Notes: generated from the sequence alone by a model not told the origin. A DNA stretch of 64,000 nucleotides from Leucobacter komagatae (GCF_006716085.1 NZ_VFON01000001.1:2294001-2358000), one strand, 5' to 3'; counted from the first letter of the stretch, positions 7,200 through 21,015 are shown. Translations and numbers: made by a program.

Positions 7200-10100
7200 G
7201 TGTCTCTTGTCAGAACACTGTCGAAGGTGGCGAGCACAGCCATCATCGCCGGGGCGGCGCTTGTCGCCATACCGGCAGCCGCAGTAGCGGCTCCGGCGGC
7301 GAACAGCGCAGAATCGTGCATTCCAGAGGGCGGCGGCATCGGGAACGGAAACCCGAACGCGGTTGACGGCCAAGCCAACGTCTACGTCGGCGGCAACTTT
7401 ACTCTCACTTCTGGAGCCGAGCTTGAGGGCCTGCTCGTCGTTGAGGGCAACGCAACCTTCGGAGGCGCAGGCCTCTACAACGCCGGCGTCGTCGGCGTCG
7501 GGTCGCTGCTCACTCCCCCGCCCATGAGTGACATGGTCCTCGTTGGTGGCGACATGGCGGTCACTCAGGGCCGGCAGCTCGATGTTGGCCACGCCATCGG
7601 CGGTGGCGTTCGTGTCGGCGGCAAACTGACCGCCGCCCCCAACGCGATCGAGACGAACGGTGCCGAGCTTGTATCGAACGTAGGCAAGGCCGCCGCGCTC
7701 GGCGACCGCACTGCGCTCGGCGGTGTCATCGCCCAGCAGTCGAAGGCGTACGCCGCAATGAAGACGACGGGCACCGCAACTGCCGAGTACGGAACACTCA
7801 CGCTCAAGGGCGACGGCTCGAAGAACCGCCAGGTTTTCTCGCTCACCGCGACAGAGGTCGCCGCTGCAAGCTCGCTGAAGTACGAGAACATCAATCCAGA
7901 AGCGATTGTGGTCGTGAACGTGGTCGGTGACGTCGCAAAGTTCAACCTCACCGCCATGCTCAACGCGAAGGGCATGACCATGGATCCGATGAACCTCGAC
8001 AAGAGCGCGTTTGGCGCGCTCACGCAGCGGCTGCTGTGGAACTTCCCCACGGCAAAGGACGTCGTGATCGGCGGCACCGCCCAGTTCCCCGGCTCGGTGC
8101 TCGTCGCGAACCCGGCGTCGACCACCGCCGTGAAGGTTCCCGGCACCAACGGGCGCATGTGGGTTGCTGGCAACCTGGTGCACGACCTCGGCACCGGCAG
8201 CGAGATCCACGCGTTCCCGTTCCTTGATGGTGACGTTTTCGGGTGCGATCCCACTCCTCCTCCCAGCGTTGAGCTCGCGCAGCCGAAGGTGACGCAGGCC
8301 GTCTGCCTTGCTGATGGCAAGGTCTCGGCGCCGAAGGTCGAGCTGCCCACCAGCAGCACGCTCAACTACGCTCTCAGCGGCAAGGTCGCTGCGGGTGAGA
8401 CGGTCACTGTGACTGCGACTTCGCTCAACGGAAACAAGATTGCCGCCCTCGTTGGGTGGACTTTGGCTTCCGATGCCCTCTCGGCGACGATCAAAATCAC
8501 CCTTGACGACGTCGCGTGCGACCGGCCCGTCGCTCCCGTCCCACCGACCGTCACTCAGGCAGTCTGCACCGAAGACGGATCAGCTACCGCGCCGAAGGTC
8601 ACCGTCGCAGAAACTGCAGGTGTTACCTACTCGGTCGATGGCGATGTGAAGGCCGGCTCGACCGTCACCATCACCGCAACCGCCGATGAAGGCTCGTTCC
8701 TCACCGAGGCCGAGGGCTGGACCCTCGCCAAGGATAAGAAGACCGCAACCTTCACCGTCGAGCTCAAGGACGTCGCGTGCGACCAGCCCGTCGCTCCCGT
8801 CGCACCGACCGTTACCCAGGCAGTCTGCACCGAAGACGGATCAGCGACCGCGCCGAAGGTCACCGTCGCAGAAACCGCAGGTGTTACGTACGAAGTTGCT
8901 GGCGATGTGAAGGCCGGTTCGACCGTCACCATCACCGCAACCGCCGATGAAGGTTCGTTCCTCACCGAGGCCGAGGGCTGGACCCTCGCCAAGGATAAGA
9001 AGACCGCAACCTTCACCGTGGAGCTTGCTGACACGGCCTGCGACCAGCCCGTCGCTCCCGTCGCACCGACCGTCACCCAGGCAGTCTGCACCGAAGACGG
9101 ATCAGCGACCGCGCCGAAGGTCACCGTCGCAGAAACCGCAGGGATTACCTACTCGCTGGCTGGCGACGTGAAGGCCGGTTCGACCGTCACCATCACCGCA
9201 ACCGCCGACAAGGGCTCGTTCCTGAAGCCGGCAAAGGGCTGGACCGTCGCCGACGACAAGATGACCGCTACCTTCACCGTGGAGCTTGCTGACACGGCCT
9301 GCGACCAGCCCGGCACCCCGGTTATGCCCCGCATCTCCGAAGCTGAGTGCACGGTCTCCGGTGCGCCGACGCTGCCCGCGGTGACACCTGTTGTGAGCGC
9401 TGGGATCTCCTATACGATCGAAGGCGAGCCCGTTGCCGGTGGAACCGTCACCGTGACCGCGACGGCAGTCGAGGGCTTCTTCCTGAAGGTCGTGGAAGGC
9501 TGGAAGTACGCGGCTGACAACCGTTCAGCAACTCTGACGGTCTCCTTCGCCGACCTCGCCTGCGACCAGCCCGTCGCTCCGGTCGCACCGATCGTAGACC
9601 AGGCAGTCTGCACCGAAGAGGGCTCGGCAACCGCGCCGACCGTCACCGTCGCAGAGACCGTGGGCATCACCTACGAGGTTGCCGGTGAGGTGAAGGCCGG
9701 CTCGACCGTGACTGTCACCGCAACGGCCAATGCGGGCAACTTCCTCGAAGAGGTGGAGGGCTGGGTTCTGTCCGACGACAAGAAGAGCGCCACATTCACC
9801 GTCGATCTGGCGGACATCGCTTGCGATCAGCCGGTCGCACCGGTCGCACCGGTCGCACCGACCGTCACGCAGGCGGTCTGCACCGAGGATGGATCGGCGA
9901 CTCTGCCGACCATCACCTTCGCTGAGACGGTAGGGGCCACCTACGAGGTCATCGGAGAGGTCCTGCCCGGCAAGTCCGTGAAGGTTGTCGCGAAGCCCAC
10001 CGCTGGCTTCTTCTTCACCGCTGCCGATGGGTGGGTCGCGACCGATGCCGGTGCCGAGTTCACCGTGCAGCTCGACGAGGTCGACTGCATCACAATTCCC

Positions 10101-10283
10101 GTGAAGCCAGAGCCAGAGCCTACCCCGGTTCCGGAAGAAAAGTCTGTGCCCCCCACAGACCTGGCAGTCTCGGGAGCGGGTTCCCTGCCCGCAGTTGGGA
10201 TCGGCGCAGCCGCGCTTCTGATCCTCGGCGTCTCCGCGCTTCTAGTGACGCGCGCCCGCCGGTCGAGGAGCATCGCTGAGTAA
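7200..10283 (+). CDS. Choice-of-anchor-A surface protein with seven 87-residue repeats
   Basis: The 1027-residue secreted protein starts at GTG 7200 with GGGGG upstream. A signal peptide ends near residue 30 (AAAVAAPA). Residues about 45-345 resemble choice-of-anchor-A domains (repeated ANVYVGGNFTL, VLVGGDMAV, MWVAGNLVHDL beta strands). Seven repeats of about 87 residues start near 361, 448, 535, 622, 709, 796 and 886. Each has an N-terminal AVC/AEC cysteine and a C-terminal ACD cysteine, probably an intradomain disulfide, and an immunoglobulin-like strand pattern. A Pro/Glu spacer leads to LAVSG or LPAVG, a hydrophobic helix and an Arg-rich tail: a degenerate sortase signal. Likely a wall-anchored stalk or adhesin. 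Ligand unknown. It is followed by a strong terminator. Confidence 0.85.
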   Translation: MSLVRTLSKVASTAIIAGAALVAIPAAAVAAPAANSAESCIPEGGGIGNGNPNAVDGQANVYVGGNFTLTSGAELEGLLVVEGNATFGGAGLYNAGVVGVGSLLTPPPMSDMVLVGGDMAVTQGRQLDVGHAIGGGVRVGGKLTAAPNAIETNGAELVSNVGKAAALGDRTALGGVIAQQSKAYAAMKTTGTATAEYGTLTLKGDGSKNRQVFSLTATEVAAASSLKYENINPEAIVVVNVVGDVAKFNLTAMLNAKGMTMDPMNLDKSAFGALTQRLLWNFPTAKDVVIGGTAQFPGSVLVANPASTTAVKVPGTNGRMWVAGNLVHDLGTGSEIHAFPFLDGDVFGCDPTPPPSVELAQPKVTQAVCLADGKVSAPKVELPTSSTLNYALSGKVAAGETVTVTATSLNGNKIAALVGWTLASDALSATIKITLDDVACDRPVAPVPPTVTQAVCTEDGSATAPKVTVAETAGVTYSVDGDVKAGSTVTITATADEGSFLTEAEGWTLAKDKKTATFTVELKDVACDQPVAPVAPTVTQAVCTEDGSATAPKVTVAETAGVTYEVAGDVKAGSTVTITATADEGSFLTEAEGWTLAKDKKTATFTVELADTACDQPVAPVAPTVTQAVCTEDGSATAPKVTVAETAGITYSLAGDVKAGSTVTITATADKGSFLKPAKGWTVADDKMTATFTVELADTACDQPGTPVMPRISEAECTVSGAPTLPAVTPVVSAGISYTIEGEPVAGGTVTVTATAVEGFFLKVVEGWKYAADNRSATLTVSFADLACDQPVAPVAPIVDQAVCTEEGSATAPTVTVAETVGITYEVAGEVKAGSTVTVTATANAGNFLEEVEGWVLSDDKKSATFTVDLADIACDQPVAPVAPVAPTVTQAVCTEDGSATLPTITFAETVGATYEVIGEVLPGKSVKVVAKPTAGFFFTAADGWVATDAGAEFTVQLDEVDCITIPVKPEPEPTPVPEEKSVPPTDLAVSGAGSLPAVGIGAAALLILGVSALLVTRARRSRSIAE
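8280..10116 (+). repeat. Seven tandem 261-bp coding repeats
   Basis: Units begin near 8280, 8541, 8802, 9063, 9324, 9585 and 9855; the last is offset by an extra three-codon VAP insertion. Units 2, 3 and 4 (8541-9323) are almost identical at the DNA level, whereas units 1, 5, 6 and 7 have diverged, suggesting recent unequal recombination in the middle of the array. Confidence 0.9.
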
Positions 10284-10304
10284 GCGAACTTTCCGATAAC
10301 GCAG

Positions 10305-10346
10305 GCCGGTGTGCTGCTCTGAGTCCCCCTCAAGCAGCACACCGGC
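10305..10346 (+). terminator. Intrinsic terminator of the surface-protein gene
   Basis: GCCGGTGTGCTGCT (10305-10318) pairs perfectly with AGCAGCACACCGGC (10333-10346), followed by TCTTTATTT. Confidence 0.92.
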
Positions 10347-10492
10347 TCTTTATTTGATGCAGAAAGCGGGCTCGACCAGTCGAACTCTCACAGAGACCTC
10401 TCCTGAATCACCCACGCCGCGTGCAGCTTGCCGCTGTTAGCGTCGTAGTCACTTGAGATACGCAGCCACAGCCCACCGAACAGGAGGTACCC

Positions 10493-10672
10493 ATGACAAC
10501 GACACACGGCCGTCCCGAAGATCGTGCAACGGGTCCCACGGAGCACGTGGAGCTCGACGATCATGAGGGCGCAGACGCCTTTGAGACCGTCGAAAGCGCT
10601 CAGAGCGAGCCGCGCAAGGGTTCAGCCGAGCGCCAGGACGAAGAGATCATCACGCTCGATACGCCGGATTAG
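10493..10672 (+). CDS. Small acidic hypothetical protein (59 aa)
   Basis: A short frame begins with ATG 10493, preceded at ideal spacing by CAGGAGGTACCC, one of the best Shine-Dalgarno sequences in the window, and ends at TAG 10670-10672. The product (MTTTHGRPEDRATG...) is hydrophilic and strongly acidic, with Asp/Glu runs and no Cys or membrane segment. It is likely disordered. I do not recognise a family. It sits 41 bases before the next small gene in the same direction and may be co-transcribed with it. Confidence 0.65.
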   Translation: MTTTHGRPEDRATGPTEHVELDDHEGADAFETVESAQSEPRKGSAERQDEEIITLDTPD

Positions 10673-10713
10673 CACGCGACCGCCGCGCCAGAAGCTGCAG
10701 GAAGGAGTCACAC

Positions 10714-10980
10714 ATGCCTACGAAACAGACCTCGCAGATCAAGGATCCGGAGCTTTACGACCGTCTTCGCGAGGAGGGGAACTCAGAGGAGAAGGCGGCG
10801 CGAATCTCCAATGCCGCCGCACGGGACGGGAGAGAAGCCGTCGGACGTCGCGGTGGGGAGGCCACTCAATACGAGGATCGTTCGCTTCGCGAGTTACGCC
10901 AGCGGGCGAAGGATCTTGGTCTTTCCGGGTACTCACGTTTGCGAAAGGCCGAGCTCATCCGGCTCCTGCGTGAACACTAG
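10714..10980 (+). CDS. Small Rho-N/SAP-like domain protein (DUF7218-like)
   Basis: The 88-residue basic protein has two parts. The N-terminal motif DPELYDRLREEGNSEEKAA continues with ARISNAAARDG. The C-terminal helix-extended-helix around residues 55-86 (SLRELRQRAKDLGLSGYSRL, then KAELI) resembles the N-terminal domain of transcription terminator Rho and SAP domains, which bind nucleic acid. Small proteins of this type are common in Actinobacteria; the family is usually annotated as Rho termination factor N-terminal domain protein, without a proven role. ATG 10714 follows GAAGGAG. Its stop overlaps the convergent Mug gene by 4 bases. Confidence 0.8.
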   Translation: MPTKQTSQIKDPELYDRLREEGNSEEKAARISNAAARDGREAVGRRGGEATQYEDRSLRELRQRAKDLGLSGYSRLRKAELIRLLREH

Positions 10981-11594
10981 GATGCCATCACCGCGCGCCA
11001 CTTCTCGGCGAGCGTATCTACCGTTTCGTGGGCATTGAGCCCGCTCGGTTGCGGCACGACCCAAAGCCGCGTTTGATCTGGCCAGCTGTCGAGCGCGGAA
11101 GTGTCTTGCTCGCCAAGAACTGCCTTGGGCTGCGCAAAGGCAATTCGATAGGCGGTAATACCCGCGATCGCAACTCGCTCTGGCCGAAGTCTGAATACGA
11201 GCTCACGAAGCTTCTCCGCGCCGCCCACGAGCTCATCTCGGGCGAGCTCGTCTGCTCGGGCGGTCGCGCGCCCGACGAGGTTGGTGATGCCGATACCACC
11301 CGCGAGCAGGGCACGCTCATCAACCTCGCGCAGCCCACGCGACGCGTCCACCAGGGACTCGGTGAGCCCGGCGCGGTGGAGCGCCGGCCAAAACCTGTTG
11401 CTTGGACGTGCGAACGGAGCATTGACGGCGGCAGTCCAGAGGCCCGGGTTGACTCCCACGATGAGGAGTCGAAGTGGGGGAGATCCCGAACTCGGGAGAA
11501 CGTCGTCAAGTGCGTTCGCCTGGAGCCCGGCAAACTGCGCAAGCTCGGAGGTCTTGGGTTTGCGCCCACCCATCGGAGATGGTCGCCGCGTCAT
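10977..11594 (-). CDS. mug: Mismatch-specific uracil/thymine DNA glycosylase (Mug/TDG family)
   Basis: The 205-residue protein carries the family motif GVNPG at residues 47-51 (catalytic Asn region). It is followed by the substrate-pocket segment with ARPSNRFWPALHRAGL, and near the C-terminus PQPSGLNAH, equivalent to the DNA-intercalating NPSGLN loop. Mug enzymes remove uracil or thymine opposite guanine and some alkylated bases in base-excision repair. The start overlaps the stop of the upstream alpha/beta hydrolase gene (ATGA), so the two are translationally coupled although functionally unrelated. Confidence 0.9.
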   Translation of the reverse strand: MTRRPSPMGGRKPKTSELAQFAGLQANALDDVLPSSGSPPLRLLIVGVNPGLWTAAVNAPFARPSNRFWPALHRAGLTESLVDASRGLREVDERALLAGGIGITNLVGRATARADELARDELVGGAEKLRELVFRLRPERVAIAGITAYRIAFAQPKAVLGEQDTSALDSWPDQTRLWVVPQPSGLNAHETVDTLAEKWRAVMAS

Positions 11595-12280
11595 TGGGGC
11601 AGCCCTCCGGCTGCCGCTGCGCTGAGTGCCTCAGCGCGAGTTTGCGAGTCGCTCAGCACCCGAAAGTGCCCGGGCGTCGCTACTTCAACGTTCTGAGCCC
11701 CCTCGAGCAGGCTGCCCTCCGGAATATGTGGATCGAATCGCGGGAAGATCGAAAGAATCCGGGCGTTCGCGTCGACGGACCGGGCGAGCAACACCATCGT
11801 CTCGTTTGCGGGAGCGAGCGAGCGCAGGGTCTTATTCAGCATGTACGTCGCGTAGCGTGAGCCCCCAAAAGGCGTGGAGATCGCGACAACGGAGCGCACT
11901 CGACGAGCGGACTCGCTGAAGACAAGCAGGTGCTTTGCAATGAGACCGCCCTTGCTGTGCGCCACAAAGACAACGTCCGAAAGGCCCTCACGCTCGAGGT
12001 AATCGCTCACAACGCTGGTGCCCTGCGGAACTGGCATGCGGTTCCGCCCCAGGGCCGGCACGACGTGCACCGGGTGCCCTTGCGCATGCACTTCCCTGAC
12101 GAGCGGAAGCATGAACTTCCAAGTCTCATAGACCCCTGGGAGAACAACGACTGGCCTCCGGCTGCCTTCGAGGAAACGTGACGGACTCGGGCCGGGGAAC
12201 ACAGACCTCAGCTGCCATGTGCCAGCGTAGGCGTAATCCCGGGCCCACCACCACGCCTGCTTCAGCCGCTTCAACCTCAT
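11591..12280 (-). CDS. Alpha/beta hydrolase (lipase-like)
   Basis: The 229-residue product shows an alpha/beta hydrolase core: VVVLPGVYETW (oxyanion strand) at residues 44-54 and the nucleophile elbow VAHSKGG around Ser109. This is a variant of GHSMGG with Ala in place of the first Gly, and the His near the end (PGHFRVL) is a candidate catalytic base. The pattern is like actinobacterial triacylglycerol lipase-type proteins. No signal peptide is evident, so it is probably cytoplasmic. Substrate unknown. It lies 140 bases beyond the end of the rRNA operon with the rrn terminator between. Confidence 0.8.
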   Translation of the reverse strand: MRLKRLKQAWWWARDYAYAGTWQLRSVFPGPSPSRFLEGSRRPVVVLPGVYETWKFMLPLVREVHAQGHPVHVVPALGRNRMPVPQGTSVVSDYLEREGLSDVVFVAHSKGGLIAKHLLVFSESARRVRSVVAISTPFGGSRYATYMLNKTLRSLAPANETMVLLARSVDANARILSIFPRFDPHIPEGSLLEGAQNVEVATPGHFRVLSDSQTRAEALSAAAAGGLPQ

Positions 12281-12377
12281 CCCCTAGCTCACGTTAGCCA
12301 CCGCGGCGCGTTGCCGCACACGTGACATCGTATCGACCAGAGAGGTCCTCGACGAAAGAAACGCTCCTGAAATGACG

Positions 12378-12409
12378 AAAGCCCCGGAGCGCAATTGCTC
12401 CGGGGCTTT
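12378..12409 (-). terminator. rRNA operon terminator
   Basis: AAAGCCCCGGAGC (12378-12390) pairs perfectly with GCTCCGGGGCTTT (12397-12409) around a 6-base loop, just downstream of the 5S gene on the minus strand. Confidence 0.92.
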
Positions 12410-12420
12410 CCCAATAAATG

Positions 12421-12537
12421 TTCGGCGGTGTCCTACTCTCCCACGAGGTCCCCCTCGCAGTACCATCGGCGCTGTCAGCCTTAGCTTCCGGGTTCGGAAT
12501 GTGACCGGGCGTTTCCCTGACGCTATAACCACCGAAA
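12421..12537 (-). rRNA. rrf: 5S ribosomal RNA
   Basis: About 117 bases matching actinobacterial 5S rRNA: on the minus strand it begins GTTTCGGTGGTTATAGCGTC and ends GGACACCGCCGAA. It follows 23S by about 135 bases and precedes the operon terminator. Ends are approximate to a few bases. Confidence 0.95.
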
Positions 12538-12673
12538 CTCTATTGACATGAAACCCAACCCCTAACCAGGCACCACAACGGATGCGCGGGGTTGTGGCCG
12601 TACGTCAAGAACCACAAAGTAGACGCGAACATCGTTACAACAACATACTTACGCCCCACCACAACAGATGGGA

Positions 12674-17750
<5,077 letters not shown>

Positions 17751-17986
17751 ACGAATAGCAGCCAGCCACCGGAATAAGGTAGACCAGACTGCGAGTTCAA
17801 CCTGGACAGAAACCATCATCTGACGATTTCGTTATCCATAAAAAAGGAATCTCCAACACCAAACCAAAAGGCTCGATGCCGGGGATAATAAATTGGCATT
17901 TGACAATTTAAGTGCACACTATTGAGTTCTCAAGATCCAGACACCCACCGTACTCACCCTGAGGCTTTCCGAAGAGCAACTTTTCT
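17751..17986 (-). other. rRNA operon leader
   Basis: Transcribed leader between the rrn promoter and 16S. It contains the TTGAGAACTCAATAGTG motif shared in part with the internal spacer, and an AT-rich tract (about 17840-17900). No gene is visible. Confidence 0.6.
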
Positions 17987-18016
17987 ATCTTAGACCACCA
18001 CGACGCTTTCACGCAA
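17987..18016 (-). promoter_or_regulatory. Candidate rrn promoter
   Basis: On the minus strand TTGCGT (18016-18011) and TAAGAT (17992-17987) are separated by 18 bases, about 240 bases upstream of 16S. This is the best sigma-70-like match in the leader region. The stretch 18017-18317 beyond it shows no gene; it separates the rrn operon from the end of the pilus locus, and other rrn promoters may lie there. Confidence 0.5.
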
Positions 18017-18317
18017 GTCCAGGACCGGAAGCATTCCTGCCACCCACCCGAACCAGCCAGACACACCCTCTTGGAGCATGTCACCTCGCGGTGAAGATGA
18101 ATCCCATTTTCCCTACCCGCTTTACAAACCAAACTGCGGTTCAAGTGGGGGTGTTGTGTGAGAGATTCTCGCGGCCTGCCCGTTTCCGTGCCGGCCAACA
18201 GATGAAAACATTACGCGGAAACACGGCACCACACAAATCGGCGCTCATTCAATTCCCGCGATCCCAATAAACGCAACGAATTATCTCGACAGCCGGGCGT
18301 GGCGGAGCGAGTGGAGG

Positions 18318-19271
18318 CTAGCGAGTAGCGGCTTTAGCGCGAGGCGCGACAGGCCTAGTCGTCCAGCGGACATAGACCATGCCAAGTCCGATGGCTCCGG
18401 CCAGCCCGGCGGCCCACCAGGGAAACCCCGGGAGGCCAGACGAGGTGCCGGCTGCCGAGATATCCCCGGCCGGTGTTGGAGTAACCCGTTCACCTGTCAC
18501 GAGAATGCGGTGGCTGTTGACGCCGAGTGGCGTGCACGTAATGAGCGTGACAAGGTCACGGCCGGCTTCCTGATGAAGCGTCTCCGTCTCTTCGGGCTCC
18601 ACGACGAGAATGTCAGTGACCCTGTATGTGAGCACCTCGCCGAAAGTCTCGAGGGTGAAGGTGTCGCCCTTCACGACGCGATCGAGGTCTGTGAACATCC
18701 GTGAGCTGGCGAGCCCCCGGTGGCCCGTAATGACTGAGCGCGTGCTCTGCCCGCCCACGGGAAGGGACGTCCCTTCAAGGTGCCCAAGGCTTCGAAGGAG
18801 AGTGTCTTCGTCGGTCCCGTGCGCAATGGGGAGATCCACGTTGATCGCCGGTATGCGCAATCGCGACATCACGCCACTCGGCGTGACAAGTTGCGCCCTG
18901 TAGTCCTGTGGGCCGCCGCTGAGCTCGCCGCTCCCCACCGCCACATTTGCCCCGGCGGCGAGGAGAGCCCCCGAGGAGAGAGCCTCGTTGTACGCGCGTG
19001 CCGCGGTGAGTTGTGTCGCGACATCCGGTTTAACGGCGCTCAACTCTTCGTCATAGAGGCCGACCAGAGAAGACTGATTCACCTGCGAAAACCACGCCGA
19101 AGTCGTTGGGTAAAGGAGCACGCTCACGCCGAGGAGCCAACACACCAGGGTGAGCCAAGTGCTCACTGTGACACGTCGTCGTGGCTGGCGGGAGCCGCGC
19201 GCTCGCTCTCGACGGGGCGCCGTCTCCACTCCATGAGGGGCTTCGAGAGAAGGCTCGATCGGCTGCGGCAC
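18318..19271 (-). CDS. Class C (pilin-polymerising) sortase
   Basis: The 317-residue membrane enzyme has an N-terminal helix (about 36-59), a sortase beta-barrel, and a second C-terminal helix (about 282-302) with a basic tail, the topology of class C sortases. Catalytic residues: His184 in ITGHRG, Cys246 in TLITCTPLG, Arg255 in SHRILVTG. It should join the LPLTG Thr of one pilin to a Lys of the next. An in-frame ATG at 19340 exists but lies inside a perfect hairpin (19310-19350). GTG 19271 has GGAG at 5-base spacing and still leaves the full membrane anchor, so I prefer it. Last gene of the pilus locus. Confidence 0.9.
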   Translation of the reverse strand: MPQPIEPSLEAPHGVETAPRRERARGSRQPRRRVTVSTWLTLVCWLLGVSVLLYPTTSAWFSQVNQSSLVGLYDEELSAVKPDVATQLTAARAYNEALSSGALLAAGANVAVGSGELSGGPQDYRAQLVTPSGVMSRLRIPAINVDLPIAHGTDEDTLLRSLGHLEGTSLPVGGQSTRSVITGHRGLASSRMFTDLDRVVKGDTFTLETFGEVLTYRVTDILVVEPEETETLHQEAGRDLVTLITCTPLGVNSHRILVTGERVTPTPAGDISAAGTSSGLPGFPWWAAGLAGAIGLGMVYVRWTTRPVAPRAKAATR

Positions 19272-19309
19272 GCTGTCTCCAAGTTCGAGAGTGTGTGAAA
19301 AGGAGGTAT

Positions 19310-19350
19310 CGCCGGTTCGGTGCGAGGGGTGGGGGCACACCGAACCGGCG
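19310..19350 (-). terminator. Intercistronic hairpin between pilin and sortase genes
   Basis: CGCCGGTTCGGTG (19310-19322) pairs perfectly over 13 bp with CACCGAACCGGCG (19338-19350), loop 15 bases. It lies in the short gap after the pilin stop and overlaps the longest possible sortase reading. No T-run follows directly, so it may act as a partial terminator or as a 3' stabiliser of pilin mRNA. Confidence 0.7.
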
Positions 19351-19393
19351 AGTCTAGGGGCGGGTGAGCGGCACGTGGCCGCCCACCCGGGGC

Positions 19394-20938
19394 TTACGCC
19401 TGGCTCTGCTGGCGGCGGCGTGCGACGAGCACGGATCCTGCCGCAACCGAGACGAGTGCGAGGCCGCCGATGACCATCAGGACCTGGCCTGCTCCACCGG
19501 TGAGGGGCAGCTCGGGAACTTCCTGCTGCTTGTTCGGAATCTCCTTCGAGGCCTGAGTGACCTCGCCGGCCTTGACGATAACCTCGGTCTTTGCGTCGTT
19601 ACCGGTTGGGAGCACAAATCCGTTGGGGGCCTTCGTCTCGACGAGCACGTAGCAACGCTCCTGCAGACCGTTGGTCATCGTGCCACCGTTGAGCTCGTCA
19701 TCACCAATCCAGAGGCCCGGGATCGCAATCTCACCGTTCGCGCCCGAGGTCGCGGTGTAGGGGCTACCGTCAGCATTCTTCACAGGCACAAGGTCGGTGT
19801 CGGCGAGGCAGTCAGCTGCCTTGTCGCTCATCAGCACGGTGAACTCAGCGCCCTGCAGGCCCTTGCCGCTCTTGTCTGCGTCAACCTTCTTGAGGAGCGC
19901 GCCGCCCCAGCGGGTCCACACCTCGTTGGTCGGGGTGCCCGGGTTTCCGTCGCCATCCACGTCGAGGTCGTTAACGTTAACGCCCGCCTGGTTGGCGATC
20001 TCGCCGTTTCCCAGTGACTCTACGGTTGCAACGAAGTCAACCTTGACGACTTCACCGGTCTTCAGCGTTGCCTTGGCGCCGGTGAGGGTCACGGTGAGCG
20101 TGTGCTGGACAGGAGTGCCACCGGTTGTCCAGGCTGCGGTGTAGTCAGTGCCTTCCGTAAGCGGGCGGCCATCGATCGAGACGACCGGCGCGACGCTGCC
20201 CGAGAGTCGGGGGTCGAGCGTATCCGTGATTACGAACTTCGTGTAAACGTCACCTTCGACGGCGGGAGCCTTCTGCGAGATCGAGTAGTTCACGTCGGCG
20301 CCCAGAACGAAGCCGTTGTTCGGCTGGTTCTGGATGGTCTTCGTCGGCAGGTCACCGACGTCGTTCTTCGGGTACAGGTTCACGTCGTACACCCAGGTGC
20401 CGTCGCCCTCGCCCTGGTTGATGCCCGGGGTCGGCAGGGTCACGATGAAGGGCTCAGAAAGCTTCGTGACGGTTGCGGGAGCAGACTTCTCGCGAACGAG
20501 GTATGCGCCGAGCGGCAGGTCGCCGCTCTTCGCGATGCCGCCGACCGTTGCTGGCAGCTCAGTGCAGCCGGTGAGCGAGAGCGAGCCGAGGGCAGCGCCG
20601 GATCGAGCCGCGACGAGGTCTGCGCTCGACACAGCCTTCAGCGTGTCCCAACCTGCGTTGGTGCCGTTGAGCAGGTCAACGCCGTTGATCGAGCAGTACT
20701 CGAACACGACGCCGTCGATCGGCTTCGACGTCGGGTTCGTTCCGGTACCGCCCGGGTTCTGGGCCCCGCCACCGGGGTTCTCGAACTTGTGGACAGTCAG
20801 CGACCCGAGGCGCTCGGTGTCGATGTTGTCCGCCTGAGCGGCGGAGCCACCGACGAGGATCCCGAGGACCCCGACGGCGAGTGCCGCTGAGGCCGCAATG
20901 CCGCGGCGCAGCGCGCGCGGGGCAGTGTTCTGAGACAT
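19394..20938 (-). CDS. Major fimbrial pilin, SpaA/SpaH type, LPLTG-anchored
   Basis: The 514-residue protein has a signal peptide (cleavage near 36, SAAQA-DN). An N-terminal domain ends in the pilin motif WVYDVNLYPKND with the polymerising Lys191. A central isopeptide domain (about 200-325) contains NVNDLDVDGDG, and a C-terminal Cna-B/SpaA domain has the E-box YVLVETKAPNGF (Glu434). LPLTG at 477-481, a helix and Arg-rich tail close it. This is the standard sortase-polymerised shaft subunit. ATG 20938 has GAAAGGAAT upstream; a longer reading adds an implausible 41 residues. The NVNDLDVDGDG segment and Cna-B domain recur in the sigma-factor fusion encoded at 25100-26818. Confidence 0.93.
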   Translation of the reverse strand: MSQNTAPRALRRGIAASAALAVGVLGILVGGSAAQADNIDTERLGSLTVHKFENPGGGAQNPGGTGTNPTSKPIDGVVFEYCSINGVDLLNGTNAGWDTLKAVSSADLVAARSGAALGSLSLTGCTELPATVGGIAKSGDLPLGAYLVREKSAPATVTKLSEPFIVTLPTPGINQGEGDGTWVYDVNLYPKNDVGDLPTKTIQNQPNNGFVLGADVNYSISQKAPAVEGDVYTKFVITDTLDPRLSGSVAPVVSIDGRPLTEGTDYTAAWTTGGTPVQHTLTVTLTGAKATLKTGEVVKVDFVATVESLGNGEIANQAGVNVNDLDVDGDGNPGTPTNEVWTRWGGALLKKVDADKSGKGLQGAEFTVLMSDKAADCLADTDLVPVKNADGSPYTATSGANGEIAIPGLWIGDDELNGGTMTNGLQERCYVLVETKAPNGFVLPTGNDAKTEVIVKAGEVTQASKEIPNKQQEVPELPLTGGAGQVLMVIGGLALVSVAAGSVLVARRRQQSQA

Positions 20939-20979
20939 GGGTATTCCTTTCTGAACTACCGTTGTTCGGCAGGTTGGTA

Positions 20980-21004
20980 CTGGGGGCGGCGTTTCCGCCC
21001 CCAG
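20980..21004 (-). promoter_or_regulatory. Intercistronic hairpin between tip and pilin genes
   Basis: CTGGGGGCGG (20980-20989) pairs perfectly with CCGCCCCCAG (20995-21004) around a 5-base loop, in the 77-base gap before the pilin start. No T-run; an mRNA-processing or stabilising hairpin, or weak terminator, is more likely than a full stop. Confidence 0.6.
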
Positions 21005-21015
21005 AAGTGAGTTGG

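Noticed and set aside
7200..10283. CRISPR array, because of the regular 261-bp repeats
   Set aside because: The repeats are in-frame coding units with no unique spacers and a length far from CRISPR repeats; no cas genes anywhere in the window.
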